Shown piece after piece: positions 22,952-33,011 of a stretch of 64,000 nucleotides of DNA. A model generated the notes under the pieces. It saw only the letters and a program-made list of their open reading frames with translations. It did not search any database and was not told where the DNA came from. Numbering within the stretch: the first letter of the stretch is position 1; each line of letters opens with the position of its first letter. This DNA comes from Plasmodium coatneyi (Eukaryota > Apicomplexa > Aconoidasida > Haemosporida > Plasmodiidae): contig NC_033567.1 in assembly GCF_001680005.1 (NCBI RefSeq), forward strand, positions 2,108,001 to 2,172,000, written 5' to 3'. A program made the position numbers and the translations under genes.

Positions 22952-24447
22952 CTTGGGCAAATTATCAACTCCGGAAGGGGAAGGAAGTATGGATACACGC
23001 CATGCTCACACGGTTAGGGTTCTCAAGCACATATAAAAAGTAAATAAAAAAAAAAAGGGAGAGCCTAACAAATTTAAAAAGCTTTTTTTTTTTTCACATG
23101 CTTCTGTTAGGTTCTCACGGTGCTACATGAATTCATGTTACATTTGCCCATCCCTTCGTGCAAGTAATGTATGCACGTTCATAGATACACATATCAATAA
23201 GAATACATATGTTCGGTAGGCCCCCCTTGGGATTTCACTAAAGCCGTGTCAGAGAAAAAACAGAAAGTTTATTCCCCCCTATTAGGCAATTAAAATAAAG
23301 TGCGCACAAGTTGGTGTATCCCTTCTACATTTTTTGAAGATTATGGATTAACCATTTGTGAGGGCCAGAGAGTGGAGGGGAAAAAACAAAAATGTGCAGG
23401 TGCTACTTTTTCACTATATACAATCAGCATAAATTGCAAAAAAAGAATTGTCACGTTTTTGCATTTTTATTCTTTGTGAAACGCACCGAACATGTAGTGT
23501 GAAGAGGAATACTCTTCCTTTATCCACTGGGGGAAGTGCGCCGATATAGTTTTGCTTCTCTCATTCCGGCGGGGGCAGAAGCCTAAGAAAGGCACACAAA
23601 TGATGTAAAAAGCTGTTTATAGTTTGTACTTTTCTGCCCCCAATTTGCACATACTTTTTTTTTTTTTTTTTGCACCACTGCGGGAAGGCACCTAGGCTCC
23701 GCTACGAGCAAGTGCCCCTCCTGAACACACGCGGGAAAGTAAAATGATCATTCCACACAGTTGGTTTCCAGCCGCTTCGCCCTTACACCACGTACCTATG
23801 CCCTGCGCGATGACATCAACGGGTGGCTCCCTGGATGTGGCAGTGCGGTGCTATTTTGTGTAACCTTCTTGGTGCCATCTTTTTTTTTGAGGCAACCCCT
23901 TTTTGTGTAACAACTTACATGCCCCCCCTTTCTTACCTATTCGCGTGGAAAAAAAACACCCCAGTAGAGAAACTTCTTGCTCGCGCAGGGTGCTCTATCC
24001 CAAGGTGAGGAAAATTTCCATAACATATTTTCCCCCCTCTGCGTTCCGCTTTTTTTTTCTCGACACACGAAGGGATACGCGGCAGGCTGTTTTGTTAAGC
24101 TTGTTCCGGAGCGACGTCGGTAAAAAATCGGCAGTAAATAAAGCGGTACAGTAGCGGTGAACCGATTGCAACGAAGTCAAAGCGCATAAAAGCAGAGCGT
24201 CATATGAAAAGTGCCACTACACAGTAGCCCTGGTAAGTGCTGTCCCACCTTCGCTTATCAGATTAATAAACGAAGGGGAAAACAGTTTTCCTGACGTATT
24301 TTCCGCAAGTGGAAGGGATCCCCATCGGCTAGGTGCACACAAAGGAGAGGTTACCATCACACGTGAGAAAAAACACCACTCCGCAACGTGAAATACAACC
24401 CTCGCCAAGAGGAAGCACTTTACAACTTCACAACTTTGCAACGCAAC
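22952..24447. other. IDH upstream region
   Basis: This ~1.5-kb stretch is upstream of isocitrate dehydrogenase. It carries A/T tracts (for example T18 near 23657-23673) and only short frames. It presumably holds the IDH promoter and 5' UTR. In-frame codons upstream of 24448 are open but lack an ATG. Confidence 0.5.
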
Positions 24448-25857
24448 ATGGGAGGAAGGACGCAGCTGTGGAGGAACCCCTGGATACAGTGCGCCACGAG
24501 GAGAAATGCGAGTAAAAGCGCAGCCTTCAACCTCTGCGGGAAGGTGAAGGTCACAAACCCAGTAGTGGAGTTAGACGGAGATGAAATGACAAAAATTATT
24601 TGGAAGGAAATTAAGGAGAAGCTAATCCTTCCATACTTGGATCTAAACATAAAGTACTTCGATCTGTCCATCGAAAACAGGGACAAAACGAATGACCAAG
24701 TGACCTTAGAAGCAGCAGAAGAAATAAAGAAATCATCGGTAGGTATTAAATGTGCAACAATTACACCAGATGCAGCTAGGGTGAAAGAATTTAACTTAAA
24801 AGAAATGTGGAAAAGCCCAAACGGAACCATTAGAAATATACTAGACGGCACCGTATTTAGAGCCCCCATTTTGATAAAAAATATTCCGAGGTTAATTCCC
24901 AATTGGAAAAAGCCAATCATTATAGGAAGACATGCTTATGCTGATCAGTACAAACAGAAGTCCTTAAAGATTGAGAAAAGTGGAAAGTTTGAAATTGTGT
25001 TTACACCAGATGATAAGTCTGAAATTATGAGAGAAGAAATCTTCCACTTCAAATCACCAGGGGTCTGTCTAGGAATGTACAACACTGAAGAGTCCATCAC
25101 AAATTTCGCTCTTTCGTGCTTTCAGTATGCACTAGATTTAAAGATGCCTGTTTATATGAGTACCAAAAGTACTATACTTAAAATATACGATGGGCTATTT
25201 ATGGAGATTTTCCAGAAAATTTATGATGAGAAGTTTCGCACTAAATTTGAGCAGAACAACTTATGGTATGAACATAAACTCATCGATGATATGGTTGCTC
25301 AGGTGCTAAAATCAGAAGGGGGATTTGTATGGGCTTGTAAAAATTACGATGGAGATATTCAATCCGATGCAGTTGCACAAGGTTATGGCAGCTTAGGTCT
25401 AATGAGCTCCATCCTTATGTGTCCAGATGGAGTTACGTGCGTATCAGAAGCAGCACATGGAACCGTTACACGACATTATCGATGCCATCAAAGGGGAGAA
25501 AAAACGTCCACCAACCCTATTGCTTCTATCTTTGCCTGGACGAGAGGATTACAACATAGAGCCAAGTTAGACAACAACCAACCTCTACAACAATTCTGTT
25601 ATGCTCTCGAAAGTGCATGCATAGAAACTGTAGAGGATGGACTAATGCCCAAGGATCTTGCTGCCTGCATAAAGGGCCTTAAAAATGTCACAGAAAAGGA
25701 TTACCTCTTCACGGATGATTTTATTAATGCCATTAACGAGAAACTGAAATTGAAGCTCCTCGCAAATCAGGCGAAAAATGACCCCCAGGCGGCAACTACT
25801 ACCAAACTGCAAAACGAAAACTGGAACAATTATGCCCCGCAGGAGCATTCCTCGTGA
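24448..25857 (+). CDS. IDH: Isocitrate dehydrogenase [NADP], mitochondrial
   Basis: A single exon of 469 residues from ATG 24448 (MGGRTQLWRNPWIQCATRRN). The Arg-rich, acid-poor first ~30 residues fit a mitochondrial presequence. The mature enzyme starts near KVKVTNPVVELDGDEMTKII and has the standard eukaryotic NADP-IDH features: substrate-loop arginines in SPNGTIRNILDGTVFR, KPIIIGRHAYADQYK, Mg-binding DDMVAQ and GDIQSDAVAQGYGSLG, and the NADP-site segment EAAHGTVTRHYR followed by TSTNPIASIFAWTRGL. It converts isocitrate to 2-oxoglutarate with NADPH production in the mitochondrial matrix. The frame is open upstream to a GTG at 24388, but no ATG lies there. It converges on the minus-strand gene at 26638. 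Confidence 0.95.
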   Translation: MGGRTQLWRNPWIQCATRRNASKSAAFNLCGKVKVTNPVVELDGDEMTKIIWKEIKEKLILPYLDLNIKYFDLSIENRDKTNDQVTLEAAEEIKKSSVGIKCATITPDAARVKEFNLKEMWKSPNGTIRNILDGTVFRAPILIKNIPRLIPNWKKPIIIGRHAYADQYKQKSLKIEKSGKFEIVFTPDDKSEIMREEIFHFKSPGVCLGMYNTEESITNFALSCFQYALDLKMPVYMSTKSTILKIYDGLFMEIFQKIYDEKFRTKFEQNNLWYEHKLIDDMVAQVLKSEGGFVWACKNYDGDIQSDAVAQGYGSLGLMSSILMCPDGVTCVSEAAHGTVTRHYRCHQRGEKTSTNPIASIFAWTRGLQHRAKLDNNQPLQQFCYALESACIETVEDGLMPKDLAACIKGLKNVTEKDYLFTDDFINAINEKLKLKLLANQAKNDPQAATTTKLQNENWNNYAPQEHSS

Positions 25858-26637
25858 GGCCATCCCCTCGCGCGGCGGGATCCGCATATTATAGCACATT
25901 TTATTATGCCACAGTTCAGTATGCTTGACTTTATTGTGTGCGCTTTTTTTTCTTCCCCCATCGTAACGCACCTATGCATGTGCATACATCACGATGAACT
26001 TCAAAAGGGAGAGCGCTCCCCCGCTGTGTGCACAAATTGTAACACATAAACCATCGCATTCGACGCTACGCCATGGTGCTCTTCATTCTTCTCACAAATG
26101 AAGCAGCAACCATAACCGCTCCTGCTTAAGCAAATTGGGATGCTTTCAAAAAACAAAACAGAAACAAATGCGTTGTGGGGAACGATGCAGCATATACAAA
26201 AGGGCACACAACAAAGTGGAAAAAAAAAAAGACATCCATCAAATGATACACAAAAAGACAAAACAGGACAGTTGGAAAAACACAAATGTCTGTTAATTAT
26301 TACTCCTAAATTTTAAAATATTTAAAAAAAAAAAAAAAAAAATTTTTTAAATAACGGAGTGATAACGGAAAAGGAAAACTTCCCTGCAGTCAGTGGGGCC
26401 ACTCCACCTCCCCCCTCTAATGCATATAAATTCACACACGGAAAGAGCAATGCTTGTATAAACCGTTGAGTAATGCGTAGAGCAAACGCACCCAGGCAGT
26501 TCACCCTGTGTACTTGTGCACACCTCCACATAAAAAAAAAAAAAAAAAAAAATTGGGGAAGACCATTCTACTGACATGGTAAAATGGGTCATAAATCCGT
26601 GCACCTTCCCCATTCAGATGGTCACCCAAATTAGAAC
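25858..26637. other. Convergent 3' region with A-tracts
   Basis: Lies between the stops of IDH and the unknown minus-strand gene. Contains A18 near 26323-26341 and A20 near 26532-26551. No coding signal. Confidence 0.5.
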
Positions 26638-27953
26638 TCACATCAACACCACACTGTGCCTGTCAAAGTTGCTAAATTGGGGCAACTCAATTTTCCCATT
26701 CTCATCTTTGGGAAAGTTGCCCAGTTTGTAGTACACCTCCTCAAATTCCTTACTGTTCTGTTGGATCATCTCTTTTATCTTTTCCCTATCTTTGAAAAAG
26801 TCCATTTTATTAGTGTCCTTACCATCTAGCCAGTTGTTTATGATGTCCCATATTTTGTTAAAAATGGTACGAGACTCATCCACCCCTTCGAAGAAGCTTA
26901 TACAATCTCTTTGGTGGTTATCCATTAAAATATCACCATACTTTTTTCTGCACACTTCGCAATCTATGTCCATTTCGTGCACAGGTGGTATGGTCGGATC
27001 GAAGTAAATTTCCTTCGTATTGAGATCCCTTTTTATTTTTGCGAAGGCTAATTTGATCACTTTAAAAATATACTTTATGAAATTATGGATATATCTGACC
27101 ACGTCCTTGGGGGTTATGTGGCATGTCACATCCATATTTTGGAGAAGGCCGTTGTTTAGGTGAAGGTCTCCGCCCTGCGGGAAGAGGGGTTAACCATGCA
27201 GCGTGTCGGAGTGGGTATAAAATGGGAAACATGGTGATAAGACGATGCAACTGTGCAACTATTCGACAATGCATTAATCGATCGCATCGCGCTCCCTACC
27301 TGGTGCAGGGGATATACCCCGTTGATGACGTTGCACAAGCCGTTGTTCTGGAAAGACTCGCGCACACACAACGGAACATTCATGTAGGTGTTGTCAAGGT
27401 TCATGAATTGGCCATTCAGCGAATAGTTCAGGTCATCTGACAAATAGGCATAAGTCAATCTGCTGTTCTTGTCAGCTACATATTTTCCTCCAAAGGGAAC
27501 ACTTTTATCTGTATCGCTAAGGGGCATAGTATAACTGAACTCCCCCACGTTATTTTCATTTATGGAATTACTTGGGTACACAACATATGGATTAATGTCT
27601 TGAGAAAAGGAACTATTCAAGGAAGTGCATTTTTTATTGCACACTTTCCGTTTCTTATTTTCTACTCTTCGAATAAATACCTTTGAATGGGGGGGCTTAC
27701 AACTGAATGGATTTCCTGGACACCCAAAAGTCATGGACGGAGTGTTACTCTTATGCTCATACTCCTGAACTATGGCATTTGGGTAGCTATAATATTCCTT
27801 ATACTGCGTCTGTGGAATTCCTATGCTTTCGCTCGTGTAGCCATCTATGGTGTACAGTCTACTTATGCTTCCAGGCGCTGTGTCATTTGTTTCGTCAAAA
27901 CTTTTTTCCACCTTGTTCAATTTTTCATAGTTGTGCGACGGGTCCGGAAACAT
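26638..27953 (-). CDS. Conserved Plasmodium-type protein, unknown function
   Basis: Two exons, 27953-27300 and 27174-26638, joined at CACCAG|GTAGGG and CTTCCCGCAG in phase 0, encode 396 residues. The first ~215 residues are Ser/Asn/Tyr-rich and probably disordered. The C-terminal exon is compact and helical, with VVRYIHNFIKYIFKVIKLAF followed by DIDCEVCRKKYGDILMD (a CxxC pair), a WDIINNWLDG segment and a final KIELPQFSNFDRHSVVLM. There is no signal peptide or membrane span. The CxxC pair alone does not establish a zinc site. Nothing here lets me assign a family. Confidence 0.75.
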
Positions 27954-30193
27954 GTTTGCGATTGGAGGGGCAATTTGGTAAGGGAGGAATGAGATACTGC
28001 GCCTGAGGCGACGTGGCTGATCGGATAAGTGTGTGTACCTGTATTGCTGCGTTTGCGCGATACAGTTTGTGCAGTGTGGGTGTGGCTGGAGATAGGGTGC
28101 TGCGATACGTTATTCCTGTGTTGCTATTTCTTTGCACGTTTCCTCTACTCCTTATGACTGCAACACGGCCACACAGTTACCACTGTTTACGTTTCTGTTT
28201 TGTTGTATGTTTTCCCTTTTGCGCTCCCTTCAGCTGCGAAACATGCTGGTGAAAGGTGCAAAAGCGTCGGCAACCTGTGTGCATAAAACGCGTTTTCGCG
28301 AAGATGTTCTGTTTTGTGAATAAATCGCTGTTACATTAAGGGGGAAAATTCATCCCAAAAGGGGCGCCAAAATGGTCGAATTTTAGACAAAATAACGACA
28401 AAGAGATGACAGTTTATCCGATTTTTGCATTTGTCTTTACGTGCAGATGCGATGCATGCAGGAGCGGGGAACTGTTTTGGTGTCTACTCCAACGCACTAC
28501 CTGTTGTAATAAACATTTTTGCAATGCAACCGCGCAGACAATACAAAATGGCTGATGCAGTGCGGCAAAATCAGTTGTTAAAAAGAAACACGTACGACAG
28601 GGGAAAAAAACAAATTGTGGGGGAAATGCGCAGACAGGACTAAACTGTCTTTATACACATATACACATTTAATCTTTTCAAAGTGGGAAAAAATATGGAG
28701 AAAAAAAAGCGATATATTTTGCGCAAACGTTTCTTAAGTGAATATATTTTTTAAAAAGTGGCGCAGCGGGCCGCATACGGACATGCGCACACGGTGGAAT
28801 GGCTGCGTGAATGCTTAGTGCACATATGCGTACAGGCGTGAAACCGCGTACATGTGTATATTCGCATACGTACAAACTCATACTTAAATTTGCAATTACA
28901 ATTGCAATTATGTATACACGTATATGTACACTTTCGCATGTTTTTGTATACTTTCCCATGCGTACTTACGTACAATCACTCGTGACACGAATTTACGGGT
29001 GTTCCCCCATTTTCAAAATCCATGCCAGAAAATACTCGCGTTCGAAAATACGAATGTAGAAAGCGCAGGTGCACACCGCGTCATAAATTCGTTTTTGCCA
29101 TGTGTGCCAGACGATGTACACTCATGCACAACGAGGTAGTTAACCAAAACGGAAAGTGAAGATGCGCGATTGACTTTTCCTGACAACGTGAATGTTACTT
29201 CACAACATGTTATTAGGAACAACACAACTGCATAACCAAATGGATGAGCAGAAAAAAAAAAAAAAAAAACGTTATTCAAAATTACATGAACAGTTCAGGT
29301 GGTGTGCAAAAATATACCGAAAAATTGCACGCACATGGGGGAAAAAAAAAAAAAAAAAAAAAAAAAACATCGAGCGAATGTAGCTAAAAAAAGCTGTTCT
29401 GTAAGCGGCTATTTTACAACTGCAACTTGTTTTGCAAAAAAATGCATTTTCCAGTAGGTATTTTTGCAATTTTCCCGTTTTACCGTTCGCATGTGTGTAT
29501 TCACTGATTGCCCCCCACGGGCGTAATTTCTAGGCGGCATTTTTCAGACGGCTACACCGTCCTTTTTGGACAACTGCTATTCTGTAGAGAGGCAAAATAA
29601 TCAGAAAAAAATATGTAAACATATTTAAAAGCGAAAACTGTCTGTTCAATGTTTTTTCTGCAGAAGAGTTACATTTAGTTGGAAAAATACCGCCCGCCTT
29701 TTTTTCAACATTGGAACATTTTTAATTACACCCATTTTATGGGTAAATATTTCCAATTGGAGGATTTTTTTTTTTTTTCCGTGTGTGCACTGTGCTTAAA
29801 GTTGGCACAAATGGGTAGACACGTAACAAATGGAAAAAAGGAAAATCCCACAAAATGGTATGTGATGAGCGTTTTATTCTGACTTTTCCAGTTCACTTGG
29901 CCGAATTTGGCATTTCACATTCTTCACTCGTTGCACGCTTCCGTTATTCTGCGGTTGCCCCTTTGAAACCAGCTCCCAATTAACAACGAATTACTACCAG
30001 TGTTGTTTGCTCCACGGGGATATGTTCCCCTTTTTGTTTTAAAAATAAAAACAAACAATGTGCGTGAAAAAAATTGTGCCAAATGTGCTTCTCACAAACG
30101 TACACACGCGTGCACTGAAAAAAAAAAAAAAGACGCATGAACGTACACATATGGAGGCGGACTGCTCCCAATGGGCACACCGCATGACCACCC
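27954..30193. other. Intergenic region
   Basis: About 2.2 kb between two minus-strand genes: the promoter of the 396-aa gene and the 3' flank of the E2 gene. It holds A-tracts near 29252-29268 and 29342-29367 and a T14 tract near 29766-29779. The open frames are short with no supporting splice structure. Confidence 0.5.
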
Positions 30194-30982
30194 TCAACAC
30201 TTATCATCGTGGTAGAGAAAATTGTTCTGGTTGCTCCCCGGCTTCGCATCCGCATGTGTGTAGTTATCAATGGGCAATTTTTTTTCCTTAGCAGAAGATA
30301 ACATCGATATGATGGATAGGACTAAACCGGAAATGGACAAACTGGGGTTGTAGTCATCACCGAGGAGACTTAAACAAATGTCTCCATTAGAATACACATG
30401 AGTATGTTTAGGTGGTTTCTGTAAAAAATACACAATGGGGGGCTTCAAAGGATAATCATCTGGAAATATTATCTTAAGTTTGTAAACTTCATTAGCGTAT
30501 ATAGTATTTTCCAGTCCTACATATTTCACAATCCAGATTCGGATATTATTTGGGTGTACATCTAGGGTGCAGTTAATAGGGGGGTTATTCAAGAAGTTAT
30601 GTAACTCCTTCTGTATTCTGTAGTTAGCGTTCCCCATGTTGTACTTAGTCCTCATGTGTTTCTTAACGCTTGTGGATGGTTCCAAGGTAGAGGTCTTGGC
30701 AGGATTATTGTGCGGATTAATCGAGCATAATCGCTTTGTAACCCTGTTCATGTTCTTGTGTGTATTCCTTTTCCTGATTTGCGGTAATATCATACCATTT
30801 GCTACCGCCATTTTAAGCTTAATCTCTGAGCTATTAGTTCCCTTGATCAGTTTGCCCCCCCATGATGTATTCTCGCCAAATGGATTACTATTTTTCAAAC
30901 CTTTGCATTTCACAAAATTCCTCTTTAGATGTAATGTTAGTAGGACTACACACCATGCTATTACGCATTTCCGCAGCTGCAT
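30194..30982 (-). CDS. UBE2W-like ubiquitin-conjugating E2 with apicoplast-type leader
   Basis: A single exon of 262 residues. The N-terminus (KCVIAWCVVLLTLHL) is a signal peptide, and the next ~100 residues are basic and Asn/Lys/Ser-rich, as in apicoplast transit peptides. The E2 fold follows from about residue 118: YRIQKELHNFLNNPP, then IIFPDDYPLKPPIVYFL and the active-site segment VYSNGDICLSLLGDD with catalytic Cys203. The usual HPN tripeptide is replaced by HTH, and SIISMLSSAKEKKLP plus the C-terminal YHDDKC closely parallel UBE2W. From memory this corresponds to the P. falciparum plastid-associated E2 (sUBC), part of the symbiont-derived ERAD-like import machinery (SELMA) at the periplastid membranes. 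Localisation here is inferred from the leader. Confidence 0.88.
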   Translation of the reverse strand: MQLRKCVIAWCVVLLTLHLKRNFVKCKGLKNSNPFGENTSWGGKLIKGTNSSEIKLKMAVANGMILPQIRKRNTHKNMNRVTKRLCSINPHNNPAKTSTLEPSTSVKKHMRTKYNMGNANYRIQKELHNFLNNPPINCTLDVHPNNIRIWIVKYVGLENTIYANEVYKLKIIFPDDYPLKPPIVYFLQKPPKHTHVYSNGDICLSLLGDDYNPSLSISGLVLSIISMLSSAKEKKLPIDNYTHADAKPGSNQNNFLYHDDKC

Positions 30983-31393
30983 TATTCTTTTTTTTTTTTT
31001 TTTTTTTTTCTTGCTAGTTGGTGAGATGGATTATCCACCTTTTCCATGCCATCCCTAGGTGTCTCCCTCTTCGTGTGTCTACCTTTTCATTTGGGGAGCA
31101 CCTTTACTATTTAGCTATTATAAGGTGAGCAGCGCATGGGAGTTGGGTGATCACAGAACTACGTCTGGTAGATCCCTGTAGGACTATACCCCCGCATATG
31201 TTTTCTTACACCCCCTTGCCGCTTCTACCCCTACGAGAATCAGCCTTGACGTGAAGTGAGCGCTGCATGCTGCTACTTCTCCAGCAGGTTATATTTTGTG
31301 TAATTTCAAATATCCGAGTTATCCCAATATAATATGAATCTCTTATCCAGCCTTTTCGCATGACCCGTTTGGTGATAATTTCCTACATGTGGG
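30983..31393. other. Divergent intergenic region
   Basis: Immediately upstream of the E2 gene, with a T21 run at about 30989-31009. No coding evidence. Probably the E2 promoter. Confidence 0.45.
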
Positions 31394-31511
31394 ATGAGAC
31401 CAAACGAAGTGAATCCCTCCTATGTGGTTGAAAAATGGATTAGGAAAAACGACTTGCACAACATTCAGCGAGGGTAAAATGGTGGCTCCCCTTGGCAGAT
31501 CTTTCTTTACC

Positions 31512-31547
<36 letters not shown>

Positions 31548-31886
31548 CAAACGTAGGAAGGAGCAGGAGGATATTTTTTTTCAGGATTTTTCATTTTCGG
31601 AAAAGAAAACATATAACGAGGAAAAATGCCCCATTTTGTGAGTATCCCCTCTTTTGCACCTCCAGGCAAGGTACTATATTATGTATGCACTTAGGCGTAT
31701 GAATCTATGGTACCCTTTCAGTTACACGAACAGCTGGGCCTGGTGCGACAGGGGAACAAACCCGACTGCATGTCCACCCAGGGGTTAAATCTTGACAAGA
31801 GAAACGCCCTATCTGGTGAAAGAGAAAGATCTGAACGTGAACTCACAGATCGATTAATGCCATATGCACACACCACCACCGTGTGA
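31394..31886 (+). CDS. Doubtful small multi-exon gene
   Basis: The exon 1 candidate 31394-31473 reads MRPNEVNPSYVVEKWIRKND and on to a GG|GTAAAA donor in phase 2. After a T30 tract, acceptor AAACGTAG (exon start 31557) continues in phase: KEQEDIFFQDFSFSEKKTYN, to a TT|GTGAGT donor at 31638. A third stretch after CCTTTCAG near 31721 has a coding-like frame (LHEQLGLVRQGNKPDCMSTQ and on to a stop near 31886). However, its phase does not match the previous exon, so either an exon is missing or the model is wrong. Composition is coding-like. No family is recognised. Confidence 0.3.
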
Positions 31887-33011
31887 TAACCCTTATTGGA
31901 AATGCCTAATTGCAAAATGCTTAGCACAAACCGGACGGGGAAACGCTGGTAACTCCCATGGCCCCACAGAAGTAATTTTCCCCCTCATTTATTTCACCCG
32001 TGACTGTATCGGGGATCCCTAAGGAGAATGCCCCTTGAGCAAAGATTTCCCTCCATGTAGCAGTGGAAAAGGAGGCATGCGAACGGGTTAAGAAACAAGC
32101 GGGCGAGCCAACCCCAGCGCCCTTAAGTAATTAAATCATTCCCCCCTCCTTTTTTTTCCAAAATTAAGCACAGCAAAATCTGCATACATAATACGCGAGT
32201 ACGGCTTTTCATGTGCCCCGCGTTTCGTAATTCCCCCGAAAATGATCTAAAAAAAATGGCCATTCACTTCTGACATACACACTTTTCTCATTTGAAAATT
32301 GGATAAACACTTTTATTTTCCCTCCATTCAATTCATATGAAAATCCGTTTTTTTTTTTTTTTTTTTTTTTTGGAGACAGCCATTTAATGTATCATCATTT
32401 ACAGTTTTGGGAAAAAAAAAAAAAAAAAAAAAGAGAAAAATGGGAGGACTAAGATTTGGTATGATATAACTATAAAAGACTAGCCAGTGAAATGTTCATT
32501 TTTTTTTTTTTTTTTTTCTCTCTCCTTTTGGCTTTTCCCAAAAATATAGAATTAAGCTTATGTCTCTTTTGACTTAAAAACTATTTACACGTGGATTATT
32601 TTACCACACCGCATTGTATACAAAGGGGGGGTATGCGTGGAGGTAGGCACACGGATGCACATGTGAAGGCGTACGACATAGAGTACCCACATGTCCACTC
32701 AAACAGACCTGTCCTCGACGGGAAGTACACCCTAGAAATCACCCCGTGCGTAACTAGACACGCATTCCACACATAATCATAACGGTTAACCCGCGCAAAC
32801 CTGCGGTTAGGACGCTCCTAGTTTGGTTAGAATAATCTGCCAAAAAGGACTGCACAGAAATCGAGTCAAGCTGTGGTAATCCTTCCCCCCGTTTGCCTAT
32901 GTCAGACGAATGAGCGAAACAGGAGTACATTCTGTGGTTCACTAAAAATGTCCTAAGGGATCTTCTTCCACCTCGTAGGGAAAAGCACATTTTAGACACC
33001 TCCAACTCAAT
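31887..33011. other. Intergenic with long A/T runs
   Basis: Contains T24 at 32348-32371, A21 at 32412-32432 and T19 near 32499-32517. A short plus-strand frame near 32591-32776 has no ATG start or splice support. Likely promoter of the Mrc1-like gene. Confidence 0.5.

Noticed and set aside
28811..29139. Overlapping frames on both strands around (CA)n and TATACACGTATATG-type sequence
   Set aside because: Alternating purine-pyrimidine intergenic DNA yields open frames by chance; no coding bias.
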